Shown here in pieces: positions 18,723-30,221 of a stretch of 64,000 bases of DNA. A program made the translations under genes and the position numbers. A model generated the notes under the pieces. The model worked only from the letters and a program-made list of their open reading frames with translations. It had not been told where the DNA came from and searched no databases. Source of the stretch: Pseudorhodoplanes sinuspersici (GTDB lineage: Bacteria; Pseudomonadota; Alphaproteobacteria; Rhizobiales; Xanthobacteraceae); the NCBI RefSeq assembly GCF_002119765.1, contig NZ_CP021112.1:372001-436000 (forward strand), written 5' to 3'. Position 1 is the first letter of the stretch. Each line of letters starts with the position of its first letter.

Positions 18723-20267
18723 ATGTACAAGCTGATCGGCGGTGGCATCGCGATTGCGGTGGCGTTCTTCTTCGGGACGCTCTGGGCGATGGACCGCTTA
18801 TCGTCACCCGAGCCGCAAAAGCCGATCATCGCGGAAAAGCCACCATTGCCGCCGGCGACACGGTCGTCGGTCATCGTCGCGCCGGTCTCGATCGCGCTTC
18901 CGGCCATCCGGCAGGCGATGGAACAGGCCACGCCGCGCAATCTGACGGGCAAACCGGACACGCAGCTCGGCAAATTGATGGCGCAGGCAGAGATCGGCTA
19001 TACGCTGGACCGCGAGCCGCTGACGCTGACGGGGCGCGCCGATGGCCTCACCGTCGCAACAACGCTCAATGGTTCGCTGCGCGTCAGCGGCAAGGCGGCC
19101 GAGCAACTAAGCAACATCACCGGTGCGCTTGCCGGACTGCTCGGCGAAAAGGCCGGACGTGCCACGAAGGATACAAGCGGCCGCGTGCTCGATCAGCGCG
19201 CCGACATCAAGGGCCATGTCGCCGTCACGTCGCGTCCGACCATCACAACCGGTTGGCGGCTTGAGCCGAATCTCAATGCGCAAGTGAAAATCAGCGACGC
19301 CAACATCCAGCTTGCCGGCCTGAAGCTGAACGGCGGGAAAGAGGTCAAGCCACTGGTCGATCGCGCCGTCTCCGAACAGATGGCCGTCCTGCAGAGCCGG
19401 TTGCGCAACGATGCCTTCATCGAACATGCGGCGCGGCGCGAATGGGCCAAGATCTGCCGCTCGATCTCGCTCGGCGCCGCCGATGTGGGACGCCCTGCTC
19501 TGTTTCTTGAAATGCGCCCGACGCGCGCCTTCGCCGCGCAACCCATCGTCGATGCCAACAACGTCACCCTGACGCTCGGCATCGAGGCCGATACGCGCAT
19601 TGTCGCGCAGGAAACCAAGCCGGACTGTCCCTTTCCCGGCAAGCTCGAACTCGTTGCGCCCAAGGATCAGGGCCGTCTCGCCATTGGTCTGCCGATCGAC
19701 GTGCCGTTCTCCGAGATCAACCGGCTGCTGGACGCGCAGATCAAGGGCCGGACTTTTCCTGAAGAAAAAAATGCAGCAGCCAAAGTCACGGTTCAGCGCG
19801 CCACGGCGGCGGCAATGGGCGACCGTATGCTGGTGTCTCTTCTGGTGAAGGCGGTGGAGCAGAAAAGCTGGCTCGGCCTTGGCGCCCAAGCGACCGTGCA
19901 CGTGTCGGGAAAACCCATGCTCGATCAGACCCAGCAGACCCTGCGGCTTGAGGATGTCCAGCTCGCAGTGGAATCGGATGCTGCTTTCGGACTGCTCGGC
20001 GCAGCGGCGAAAGCGGCGATGCCGCAATTGCAGGCCGCGCTGTCGAAGAACACGGTGATCGATCTGCGCCCCGCTCTTGCCAATGCGCGCCGAAACATCG
20101 ACAAGGCGCTTGCCGATTTCCGTCAGCAGGCCGATGGCGTGAAGGCGGATGCGACCATCACCGGACTGCGGCTTGTCGGCATCGCGTTCGATTCCAGGAT
20201 CGTGCGGATCACCGCTGAGATCGATGGCGTCGCGCGCGTAGCCGTGACGAAGCTGCCGCAGAAATAA
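18723..20267 (+). CDS. DUF4403 family envelope protein
   Basis: A 514-residue protein with one N-terminal membrane anchor (about 5-23) and a long soluble periplasmic part. The repeated pattern (DIKGHVAVTSRPTITTGWRL, ICRSISLGAADVGRPALFLE, FSEINRLLDAQIKGRTF) is that of DUF4403. The repeated beta-rich modules resemble lipid-binding tubular domains, which is inference. Molecular function is unknown. It stands alone between panE and a binding-protein gene. Confidence 0.8.
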   Translation: MYKLIGGGIAIAVAFFFGTLWAMDRLSSPEPQKPIIAEKPPLPPATRSSVIVAPVSIALPAIRQAMEQATPRNLTGKPDTQLGKLMAQAEIGYTLDREPLTLTGRADGLTVATTLNGSLRVSGKAAEQLSNITGALAGLLGEKAGRATKDTSGRVLDQRADIKGHVAVTSRPTITTGWRLEPNLNAQVKISDANIQLAGLKLNGGKEVKPLVDRAVSEQMAVLQSRLRNDAFIEHAARREWAKICRSISLGAADVGRPALFLEMRPTRAFAAQPIVDANNVTLTLGIEADTRIVAQETKPDCPFPGKLELVAPKDQGRLAIGLPIDVPFSEINRLLDAQIKGRTFPEEKNAAAKVTVQRATAAAMGDRMLVSLLVKAVEQKSWLGLGAQATVHVSGKPMLDQTQQTLRLEDVQLAVESDAAFGLLGAAAKAAMPQLQAALSKNTVIDLRPALANARRNIDKALADFRQQADGVKADATITGLRLVGIAFDSRIVRITAEIDGVARVAVTKLPQK

Positions 20268-20306
20268 CGACACTGAACAAAAACGATTTTTTGGGGAGAG
20301 ACGCCT

Positions 20307-21113
20307 ATGATTGCGACGCGAAGAGCGGTCATCGCGTTATTGACGCTCGTTGTATTGTCCGTCGCCGGCTTCCCGGCAACAGCGCAACAGGCTGCACCTG
20401 AACTTCAAAAGCTCCTTGCCCCAAGCGGCAAGCTGCGGGTCGGCCTTTATCCCGGCACGCCGACATCGATCCTTGATGCGACATCGGAACAGCCGCGCGG
20501 CGTCGGCTATGAACTTGGCAAGGCGCTCGCTGCCAGGCTCGGCGTGCCTTACGAGCCGGTCGTCTTCGCCAAGAATGCCGAAGTGCTCGAAGCTGTGAAG
20601 ACCGGCGCAACCGATATCGCCTTCACCAATGCCTCGGCCGCCCGCGCGAAGATCATGGATTTCAGCCAGCCCTATCTCGAGATCGAGCTTGGCTATCTCG
20701 TATCGAAAGACTCAAAGATCGCCGATGTACCGGACATCGACACCAAAGGCGTGCGCGTTGGCGTCACGCAAGGTTCGTCATCCGATGGCGTGCTGTCGCG
20801 CGACCTGAAGAATGCCGAAGTCGTCCGCGTCGTCACGCTGAAGCAAGGCATCGAGATGATGGGAGAAGGCAAGATCGACGCCTATGCCACCAACAAGGCA
20901 ACGCTGTTCGAAATGTCCGATGCCGTGCCCGGCTCGAAAGTGCTGGATGGCCGCTGGGGCTTCGAGCGCCACGCCATCGCGATTCCGAAGGGACGTGACC
21001 AGGGCCTGCCCTTCCTCCGCACCTTCGCCAATGAAGCGATGACGCAAGGCCTTGTGAAGGCAGCCGTCTCCCGCGCCGGCTTGCGCGGTGCCAACGTTGC
21101 TGCCGCACAATAG
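20307..21113 (+). CDS. Periplasmic binding protein, polar amino acid type (SBP_bac_3)
   Basis: A 268-residue exported protein with a signal peptide ending TAQQ. The mature part shows LRVGLYPGTPTS, the family segment RGVGYELGKALAARLGVPYE, and TGATDIAFTNASAARAKIMD. GGGGAGAG precedes the ATG. Members bind amino acids or related small solutes for ABC importers. No permease or ATPase lies nearby, so partner and ligand are unknown. Confidence 0.85.
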   Translation: MIATRRAVIALLTLVVLSVAGFPATAQQAAPELQKLLAPSGKLRVGLYPGTPTSILDATSEQPRGVGYELGKALAARLGVPYEPVVFAKNAEVLEAVKTGATDIAFTNASAARAKIMDFSQPYLEIELGYLVSKDSKIADVPDIDTKGVRVGVTQGSSSDGVLSRDLKNAEVVRVVTLKQGIEMMGEGKIDAYATNKATLFEMSDAVPGSKVLDGRWGFERHAIAIPKGRDQGLPFLRTFANEAMTQGLVKAAVSRAGLRGANVAAAQ

Positions 21114-21205
21114 CTCGAGGCCGGCGCTGACGGACGGACGCAGAGACCTGCATTGTTTAGTGCAACGACAGCGGGCTCCTGCGACCGTATTGAAATCGGC
21201 CGCGG

Positions 21206-22183
21206 CTAGTTCTCCGGCGTGAACCCCGACGCCTTCACCGCCGGTGCCCAAAAGGCAGAGTCGCGCTTCATGATCACTGCGAGCTCGGCTGCAGACGTCC
21301 CGGTCGGTTGCAAACCGAAGGCAAGCAGGCGCTCGCGCACGTCGGGCGCCTTGACCGCCTCAACGATCACCTTGTTGAGCTTTTCGATGACATCCGGCGG
21401 CGTTTTGGCCGGCGCAAAAACTCCGTACCAGCCGGTCGCCTGCAGATCATAGCCAGCCTCGCGGAAGGTCGGAATGTCGGGCAGAAATTGCGAGCGTTGT
21501 GCGTCCGAGGTGGCGAGCACGCGGATGCGGCCGCCCTTATGCATCTCGACGAGATCGGAATTGGTGGTCACCACGATCGGAATTTGCCCGCCGATCATGT
21601 CCGTGAGAGCCGCTGCCGATCCTTTATAGGCGATGTGCCGGAAATCGAGCCCGGCACGCTGGCCGAACAGCGCGCCGAGAAAATGCGGCAGTGTTCCGGC
21701 CGCGGGCGTTCCGTAATTGGCCTCCTTCGGGTTGGCCTTGGCCCAGGCGACCAACTCCTTCAACGTCTTGGCTGGCACATGCGGACCGACCGCGATGCCG
21801 AAATCGAACGTGCCGAGCTGCGCCACCGGCTGGAGGTCGGTGAACGGATCATAATCGAGCGACTTGTAGACATGCTGATAGACCGCGACCGGCGCAATCG
21901 GCACGAGCAACAAGGTCATGCCATCAGGCGCGGCATTCTTCACCGCTTGCACACCCAGCCGCCCGCCCGCCCCGGTCCGGTTCTCGACGATCACCGGAGC
22001 CTTGAGCCCGGCACGCATTTTGTCCGCGATCAGCCGCGAGAGCGCATCGCCTGATCCGCCCGCAGTGAAAGGAAACACGATGCGGATCGGCTGCTCCCCG
22101 ACCTGCGCGAGCGCGGGCATCCCATGTGTGGCGGCGAGAGCGCCCGTGAGCGCGATCGACAACACGAATTTGCGGCGATGCAT
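21206..22183 (-). CDS. Bug-family tripartite tricarboxylate transporter binding protein
   Basis: A 325-residue TctC/Bug protein. A signal peptide (MHRRKFVLSIALTGALAA, cleaved near ALAQ) precedes the family start PIRIVFPFTAGGSGDALSR. RTGAGGRLGVQAVK, AGTLPHFLGALFGQRAG and HIAYKGSAAALTDMIGG are typical pocket segments. Bug proteins usually bind carboxylates. No TctA/TctB membrane genes are near. ATG 22183 follows GGGAGGG, and the codons upstream are a non-coding extension. Confidence 0.88.
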   Translation of the reverse strand: MHRRKFVLSIALTGALAATHGMPALAQVGEQPIRIVFPFTAGGSGDALSRLIADKMRAGLKAPVIVENRTGAGGRLGVQAVKNAAPDGMTLLLVPIAPVAVYQHVYKSLDYDPFTDLQPVAQLGTFDFGIAVGPHVPAKTLKELVAWAKANPKEANYGTPAAGTLPHFLGALFGQRAGLDFRHIAYKGSAAALTDMIGGQIPIVVTTNSDLVEMHKGGRIRVLATSDAQRSQFLPDIPTFREAGYDLQATGWYGVFAPAKTPPDVIEKLNKVIVEAVKAPDVRERLLAFGLQPTGTSAAELAVIMKRDSAFWAPAVKASGFTPEN

Positions 22184-22254
22184 GATGCCCTCCCAATCGG
22201 CCTTGATTCTCGGTTTTGGCTTTTTCGCAATGCTACGTCGGCGACACCGGCAAA

Positions 22255-23901
22255 TCATCCGCCACCGCGATATGAACTCCATAAGTCCTGCGGAGTCTCA
22301 CTTTCGTCCCAGACTCCGATCAGGATGCCGCGTCGCTGCGACTTTCCTCGCCCGGCGAGAATCTGGCGCTCGGAGATCGTCGTGCGTTGCGATTGCCGCA
22401 ACGCCCAGTCCGACAAAGCCGCCGCCAGCCGCTCGCGCTCATGCGCATAAGCGGGGTTGGCGCCAAGATCGCGGTACTCGCAAGGATCGGATTCCATATC
22501 GAACAGCATCGGACGGAAGCCGACCGCGTGGACGTATTTCCAGCGCCGGTCGGCAGCCATGAACAGCCGTGCATCGCGCGGTGCCACGCCGAGCTTCATA
22601 GCGGCAGGCAGCATGGAATAATCGTATTCGCTGAAAACGATGTCGCGCCAGTCTTTCGGATGTTCGCCTCGCAGCCATGGATGCAGCGAGCGCCCCTCCA
22701 GCCGGTGCGACTGCTCCTGCGGATCGGCGCCAAAGCTGTCGAGGAAAGTCGGCAACAGATCGATCGATTCCACCAGCACATCGCAGACTGATCCGCGCGT
22801 CGCGTCGGCAGACCGCGAAGGATCGTAGACGATCAGCGGAATTTTCACCGACGGCTCGTGAAACAGGTCCTTCTCGCCGAGCCAATGGTCGCCGAGATAA
22901 TCGCCGTGATCGGAGGTGAAAACGATCAGCGTGTTGTCCATCAGCCCACGCTCGCGCATGAAGCCGAACAGAAGGCCGAGCTGATCATCGATCTGCCGGA
23001 TCAAGCCCATATAGACCGGGATCACCTCGCGCCGCACCTCCTCGCGCGCAAAATTCCGTCCGACCAGATGATTCATGAATTCGCGATAGACGGGGTGCGG
23101 ATCGGCGCGCTCCTCCTCGTTCTTCACCGCCGGAATGACATCGTCGGCGCTGTACATGTCGTTATACGGCGGTGGCGCGATATAGGGCCAGTGCGGCTTG
23201 ATGTATGACAGGTGCAGGCACCACGGCGCGTCTCCCGCCTCGGTGATGAAGTCCATGGCGCGGCGCGTCATATAGGGCGTCTCGGAATCCTCCTCGGCGA
23301 CGCGCGCGGGCTTGCGCGCATGCCGCATCGCCCAGCCGGATGCGAGTTCATTATCGCTGCCCTGCGCCGCGTTGGCGTAGTCGTGCCAGGGATTGTCGCC
23401 GGGATAGCCTTTGTCGTTGAGATAGGAATTGTAGCGCGGCAGCCGCGGGTCATAGCGACCATCGGGACCGATACCGTGCAATCCGTCGTCGCGCTCGTAA
23501 GGATCGAAGCCGCATTCGGACACCCGCACACCGATGATCGACTGCGGGTCGATGCCGAGCCGCTCCATGCCTTCGGCGTCCGGCTGCATATGCGTCTTGC
23601 CGACCAGCACCGTCTGAACGCCGAGCGGGCGGAGATAATCGCCCATGGTCATCTCGCCGACCTTCAGCGGAAATCCGTTCCAGGCGGCGCCATGCGACTG
23701 CACGTAGCGGCCGGTATAGAAGCTCATGCGCGAGGCTCCACACACGGGCGATTGCACATAGGCGCGGGTAAAACGCACGCCGCGCGCCGCCAATGCATCG
23801 ATGTTCGGGGTGCGGAGCGTCGGATGGCCGGCGCAGGACAGATAGTCGAAGCGCAACTGATCGCACATGATGAACAGGATGTTTTTGACGTGACGTGTCA
23901 A
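22255..23901 (-). CDS. Sulfatase / phosphonate monoester hydrolase-like enzyme
   Basis: About 548 residues of the alkaline phosphatase superfamily. The N-terminal metal motif NILFIMCDQLRFDY is followed by VCGASRMSFYTGR. The Cys there matches the site converted to formylglycine in sulfatases, although Ala replaces the usual Pro (CxPxR). The second metal site is TSDHGDYLGDHWLGEKD. No signal peptide is visible, which favours a cytoplasmic hydrolase of a sulfate or phosphonate ester. The likely start is TTG 23901 behind GGAAGGG. An in-frame ATG at 23994 adds 31 residues without similarity. No activating enzyme gene is nearby. Confidence 0.85.
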   Translation of the reverse strand: MTRHVKNILFIMCDQLRFDYLSCAGHPTLRTPNIDALAARGVRFTRAYVQSPVCGASRMSFYTGRYVQSHGAAWNGFPLKVGEMTMGDYLRPLGVQTVLVGKTHMQPDAEGMERLGIDPQSIIGVRVSECGFDPYERDDGLHGIGPDGRYDPRLPRYNSYLNDKGYPGDNPWHDYANAAQGSDNELASGWAMRHARKPARVAEEDSETPYMTRRAMDFITEAGDAPWCLHLSYIKPHWPYIAPPPYNDMYSADDVIPAVKNEEERADPHPVYREFMNHLVGRNFAREEVRREVIPVYMGLIRQIDDQLGLLFGFMRERGLMDNTLIVFTSDHGDYLGDHWLGEKDLFHEPSVKIPLIVYDPSRSADATRGSVCDVLVESIDLLPTFLDSFGADPQEQSHRLEGRSLHPWLRGEHPKDWRDIVFSEYDYSMLPAAMKLGVAPRDARLFMAADRRWKYVHAVGFRPMLFDMESDPCEYRDLGANPAYAHERERLAAALSDWALRQSQRTTISERQILAGRGKSQRRGILIGVWDESETPQDLWSSYRGGG

Positions 23902-24021
23902 GCGGCGGCCCTTCCCCGTGTCTCGCGGAACTTGCCCATGGAATGCGGGAGCCGCGGCGAAATGGCAATGGCTAACGTCCCCACGCGTTGACACCCGCGC
24001 CTATACGCTTACATTAGCCTC

Positions 24022-24112
24022 GTTCCGAGGGGAGTCCCGAAGAGGGGCTGAGATTCCGCATAATGCGGTAACCCTTTGAACCTGATCCGGGTCATGCCGG
24101 CGAAGGGACAGG
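24022..24112 (+). ncRNA. TPP riboswitch (THI element)
   Basis: The conserved core is present in order: GGGGAGTC, GGGGCTGAGAT (pyrimidine-sensor helix), a variable hairpin (CCGCATAATGCGG) and ACCCTTTGAACCTGATC with GGGTCATGCCGGCGAAGGGA (pyrophosphate-sensor part). It directly precedes thiO, with the closing strand GAAGGGACAGGG ending 2 nt before the ATG. The P1 strand therefore overlaps the ribosome-binding region, which points to translational control by thiamine pyrophosphate. Confidence 0.96.
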
Positions 24113-24115
24113 GAT

Positions 24116-25198
24116 ATGCAGTCAAAGTTCGATTCGTCGCGCCAACAGGCGCAATATCCGTCATCACATCCGATGGCGCGATCCTCCACCCCATCCGAAA
24201 CGCCTGTCAGCATCGTCGGTGCCGGCATTGGCGGCACATGGCAGGCGCTGCTGTTCGCCAAGGCGGGCCATCCGGTCACCGTGTACGAGCGCAGCGGCCG
24301 CGACCTTACCCAATCCACCAGCGTGCATGCCGGCGGCATGCTGGCGCCGTGGTGCGAACAGGAAGCGGCGGAACCTATCATCACGCGGCTGGGGGCCCGC
24401 TCGCTCAGCCTGTGGCGCGAGCACGTGCCGGACACCGTCTTTAACGGTTCATTAGTCATCGCCCATCCGCGCGACCGGACCGATTTCGAGCGCTTCGCGC
24501 GCATGACCGCCCATCACGAGCGCATCCACGACAATCGCATCGGCGAACTCGAGCCGGCGCTCGGCGGCCGCTTCCGCGAAGCGCTGTTCTTTGCAGAGGA
24601 AGGCCATGTCGAGCCGCGCCGCGTGCTGCCTTCACTGCATGAACAGCTCACCGCGCATGGCGTCGCGATCCGGTTCGACAGCACCTGCGAGCCGCGCGAT
24701 CTCGACGGCCTCGTGATCGATTGCCGTGGGCTTGCCGCGCGCGAAGACGTGGCAACCGAAGCGGCGGGCAACCTGCGCGGCGTGAAGGGCGAAACCATCA
24801 TAGTCGAGACCAATGAAATCTCGCTGTCGCGCCCGGTGCGGCTGATGCATCCGCGCTGGCCGCTTTATGTCGTGCCGCGCGCCGACAATCGCATCATGAT
24901 CGGCGCGACCTCGCTTGAAAGCGAAGACAACGGCATGAGCGTGCGCTCGGCGCTGGAATTGCTCAGCATGGCCTATGCCGTACATCCGGCCTTTGCCGAA
25001 GCCCGCATCGTCGAATTCGACAGCGGTTTGCGGCCGGCCTATCCCGACAATCTGCCGCGCATCACGATCGAAGGATCGCAGATCGCGGTGAACGGGCTTT
25101 ACCGCCACGGCTTCCTCATCGCGCCGGCGCTTGCCGAAATGACGCTGGCCTATGTCGCGCGGGGCGCAATCGATAACGAGGTTATACGATGCAATTGA
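24116..25198 (+). CDS. thiO: Glycine oxidase ThiO (FAD-dependent)
   Basis: A 360-residue D-amino-acid-oxidase-like flavoprotein. It oxidises glycine to iminoglycine, a thiazole precursor used by ThiG. The FAD motif VSIVGAGIGGTWQALLFAKAG starts near residue 31. THVHAGGMLAPW-type residues (SVHAGGMLAPW) and LRPAYPDNLPRI with GLYRHGFLIAPAL near the C-terminus fit the family. It is the first gene after the TPP riboswitch. A later ATG at 24173 is possible but lacks a ribosome-binding site. It overlaps thiS by 10 nt. Confidence 0.92.
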   Translation: MQSKFDSSRQQAQYPSSHPMARSSTPSETPVSIVGAGIGGTWQALLFAKAGHPVTVYERSGRDLTQSTSVHAGGMLAPWCEQEAAEPIITRLGARSLSLWREHVPDTVFNGSLVIAHPRDRTDFERFARMTAHHERIHDNRIGELEPALGGRFREALFFAEEGHVEPRRVLPSLHEQLTAHGVAIRFDSTCEPRDLDGLVIDCRGLAAREDVATEAAGNLRGVKGETIIVETNEISLSRPVRLMHPRWPLYVVPRADNRIMIGATSLESEDNGMSVRSALELLSMAYAVHPAFAEARIVEFDSGLRPAYPDNLPRITIEGSQIAVNGLYRHGFLIAPALAEMTLAYVARGAIDNEVIRCN

Positions 25199-25386
25199 TC
25201 GTCAATGGCGAACGCAGGGATATCGCAGCCGCGCATGTCGATGCCCTGCTGCGTGAACTGGAATTCGAGGGCACGCATTTCGTCGTCGCCGTGAATTACG
25301 AGGTCGTGCAACGCGCCCGCTGGGGCGAAACCGCGCTGAAGGATGGCGACGAGGTCGAAATCCTCACGCCACGGCAAGGGGGATGA
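25189..25386 (+). CDS. thiS: Sulfur carrier protein ThiS
   Basis: A 65-residue ubiquitin-like protein starting MQLIVNGERRDI and ending in the essential GG. The C-terminal glycine is thiocarboxylated and donates sulfur for thiazole formation by ThiG. The length is usual for the family. It overlaps thiO, indicating coupling. A palindromic repeat separates it from thiG. Confidence 0.93.
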   Translation: MQLIVNGERRDIAAAHVDALLRELEFEGTHFVVAVNYEVVQRARWGETALKDGDEVEILTPRQGG

Positions 25387-25396
25387 TGATGTTTCC

Positions 25397-25474
25397 TCTT
25401 CACCCGCTCATTCCCGCGAAGGCGGGAATCCAGCGTGAAACCCTGGGCCCCCGCCTGCGCGGGGACGAGCGGAA
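25397..25474. repeat. Palindromic repeat inside the thi operon
   Basis: ATTCCCGCGAAGGCGGGAAT is a perfect hairpin, followed by CCCCCGCCTGCGCGGGGACGAG. The same consensus (CCCGC...GCGGGGACGAGCGG) occurs near 36.5 kb and partly near 28.9 kb. It occupies most of the thiS-thiG gap. Confidence 0.75.
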
Positions 25475-25498
25475 AGTTGGCAGCATGCGAGGACCATT

Positions 25499-26267
25499 AT
25501 GCTGACCCTCTACGGCAAAACCTTCTCCTCTCGCCTCCTGATCGGCACGGCGCTCTATCCCTCGCCCGCGATCATGCAAGAGGCGATCCGCGCCTCGGGC
25601 GCGCAGATTGCCACTGTCGCCCTGCGCCGCGAAACCGCGGGCGGCAAATCCGGCAACAACTTCTGGTCGCTGATCCGCGAACTCGAGGTCGCCGTGCTGC
25701 CGAACACCGCCGGTTGCCGCTCGGTGCGCGAAGCCGTCACCACCGCGCAGATGGCGCGCGAATTGTTCGGCACATCGTGGATCAAGCTGGAAGTCATCGC
25801 CGACGACGAAACGCTGCAGCCCGATGTCGTCGGACTGGTCGAAGCTGCAAACATTCTCGTTAAGGATGGCTTCGAGGTCTTCCCCTACACGACCGAGGAT
25901 CTTGGCGTCGCGCAGCGCCTGGTCGATGCCGGCTGCCGCGTGGTGATGCCATGGGCGGCGCCGATCGGCAGCGCCCGCGGGCTGATCAATCGCGACGCGC
26001 TGAAGCTCATGCGGGCACGGCTGCCCGACATCACGCTCGTTGTCGATGCCGGGCTCGGCGCGCCGTCGCATGCCGCCGATGCGATGGAGCTTGGCTATGA
26101 CGCCGTGCTGCTCAACACCGCCGTCGCGAAAGCGGCCGATCCGGTCAACATGGCGAGCGCGTTCAAACTCGGCGTCGAAAGCGGCCGCATCGCCTATGAA
26201 GCGGGCCTGATGGGCGCGCGCGATTTCGCCTCTCCATCCACTCCTGTCATCGGGACCCCGTTCTGGC

Positions 26268-26281
<14 letters not shown>
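25499..26281 (+). CDS. thiG: Thiazole synthase ThiG
   Basis: A 260-residue TIM barrel that forms the thiazole phosphate from deoxyxylulose phosphate, iminoglycine and ThiS thiocarboxylate. Visible hallmarks are [23 protein letters not shown], the active-site lysine in [24 protein letters not shown] and [19 protein letters not shown]. The gene overlaps thiE by 14 nt. Confidence 0.96.
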
Positions 26282-28861
<2,580 letters not shown>

Positions 28862-28869
28862 GCCACTCC

Positions 28870-28945
28870 GTCGTCCCCGCGAAAGCGGGGACCTAGACAC
28901 GCATGGTGGGCTAAGGCGCGTAGCGCCAAGCCCACCATTTTCTTT
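28870..28945 (+). terminator. Repeat-derived terminator after thiC
   Basis: GTCCCCGCGAAAGCGGGGAC forms one hairpin. Then ATGGTGGGCT (28903-28912) pairs with AGCCCACCAT (28929-28938) around an inner GGCGC/GCGCC, followed by TTTTCTTT. The second structure is a good intrinsic terminator built from a widespread intergenic repeat. Confidence 0.75.
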
Positions 28946-28982
28946 GAGTGGCTTTTTATAATTGCGACGCAGGACTTTTCAT

Positions 28983-29492
28983 ATGGAACGGCTTGGAACG
29001 AAACTACTTCCTGCCATTATCTTCTCGTTTTCGATTGCAGTTTCTGGCTGTGCGACGAAATACCAGGAGACGGGTCTTACGGGTGGCTTCACGGACAAGA
29101 TGATTGATCAGAACACTGGTATCATCGTGATATCGGGAAATGGATTCACATCCGAAGAGAAGGTCAGATCGATGCTAATGTTACGGGCGTCCGAGATGAC
29201 CGTTCAGAACGGACATCAACGATTTTCGTTGCTTACAATCGAAGATCAGGCCGCTTTGGATGCACAAAAAGCCGGGAAGCTTCCCGCGTACTTGCGCGAG
29301 AAGGCAGCTCGCGAAAATTTCGGACCCAAACTTACGACGACGACCACAACAGTTTTTAGCACCTATGCCACTCTGCCAATCAACAAATCGGGGGGAGGAT
29401 TCTTTGTGGTCATGTACAAGGGGAACCAAGGCGGCGCGTACGAAGCTGGCCAACTGATAGCAGAACTGAAGCCGAAGCTTGCGAACAACTGA
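28983..29492 (+). CDS. CC0125/CC1285-type lipoprotein
   Basis: A 169-residue lipoprotein with lipobox VSGC near residue 23. The following segment (ATKYQETGLTGGFTDKMID) and the ISGNGFTSEEKVRSMLMLRASEMTVQNG stretch match the CC0125/CC1285 family of alphaproteobacteria, whose function is unknown. ATG 28983 is preferred to a TTG seven codons upstream. Codon use is visibly less GC-rich than in the neighbouring thi genes. Confidence 0.75.
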   Translation: MERLGTKLLPAIIFSFSIAVSGCATKYQETGLTGGFTDKMIDQNTGIIVISGNGFTSEEKVRSMLMLRASEMTVQNGHQRFSLLTIEDQAALDAQKAGKLPAYLREKAARENFGPKLTTTTTTVFSTYATLPINKSGGGFFVVMYKGNQGGAYEAGQLIAELKPKLANN

Positions 29493-29701
29493 GCGATCAG
29501 GAAAGAACGCAACGATTCACGGTAGGTGACGGGCTGCTTCGACGGGAGGGCCGATAGCGAGGCGCAATCGCGCATCCCTCACAGACTGGACATAGAGACG
29601 CGATCATATCACAACGCCTCTTCGCACTCCCAGAAGTCACGCGCTTGAAGTTACCGTATGATGCGCAGCGAAATCTGGGACGGTGTTTCGCGCCATAAAA
29701 A

Positions 29702-30115
29702 TTATCGTTTTAACCTTCGCATCCTCACCGCATCCCGCACAATCTCATTGTGATCGAACGCGAGTTCAAGCTCGCGCCAGTCAACGCGGAATTGCGCTTC
29801 TGTCGCGTCATCGCCGGCTGTCGGCGCGCCGTCCTCGATCACCACAAGATAGGCAATGCTGATGGTGTGGCCGCGCGGATCGCGCTTCGGGTCCGAATAA
29901 ACGCCGATCAGCCGCAGGTCTTTGGCCGTGAGGCCGGTTTCCTCCAAAAGCTCGCGGCGCGCCGCCGCCTCGGTGGTCTCGCCGTAATCGACAAAGCCGC
30001 CAGGCAAAGCGAACTGCCCCGCGAACGGCGGATTGCGCCGCCGGATCAGCAGCAGGCGGTCGCGGTCGTCGAATACGACGCAGTCGACGGTGATGCTGGG
30101 GTTCTTGTATGTCAT
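29702..30115 (-). CDS. Nudix hydrolase, ADP-ribose pyrophosphatase type
   Basis: A 137-residue protein with an intact Nudix box (GGFVDYGETTEAAARRELLEE with TGL). It hydrolyses nucleoside diphosphates linked to another moiety. NPSITVDCVVFDD at the start and LIGVYSDPKRDPRGH after the box resemble ADP-ribose/NADH pyrophosphatase-like members. ATG 30115 follows AGGAGAG. Confidence 0.87.
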   Translation of the reverse strand: MTYKNPSITVDCVVFDDRDRLLLIRRRNPPFAGQFALPGGFVDYGETTEAAARRELLEETGLTAKDLRLIGVYSDPKRDPRGHTISIAYLVVIEDGAPTAGDDATEAQFRVDWRELELAFDHNEIVRDAVRMRRLKR

Positions 30116-30221
30116 CGCAGCTGCTCTCCTGACTTGACCTGAACGCGTCTCCGGTTGCCATGATGGCATCATTCATTGGCCGCCGCGTGAACCACAACGC
30201 TGCGACGAGCGACCATCAGTC

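Noticed and set aside
17489-18973. A 494-codon antisense frame across panE and the DUF4403 start.
   Set aside because: It shadows two well-supported genes and shows no domain.
19107-20273. A 388-codon antisense frame within the DUF4403 gene.
   Set aside because: Composition artefact opposite a gene with family motifs.
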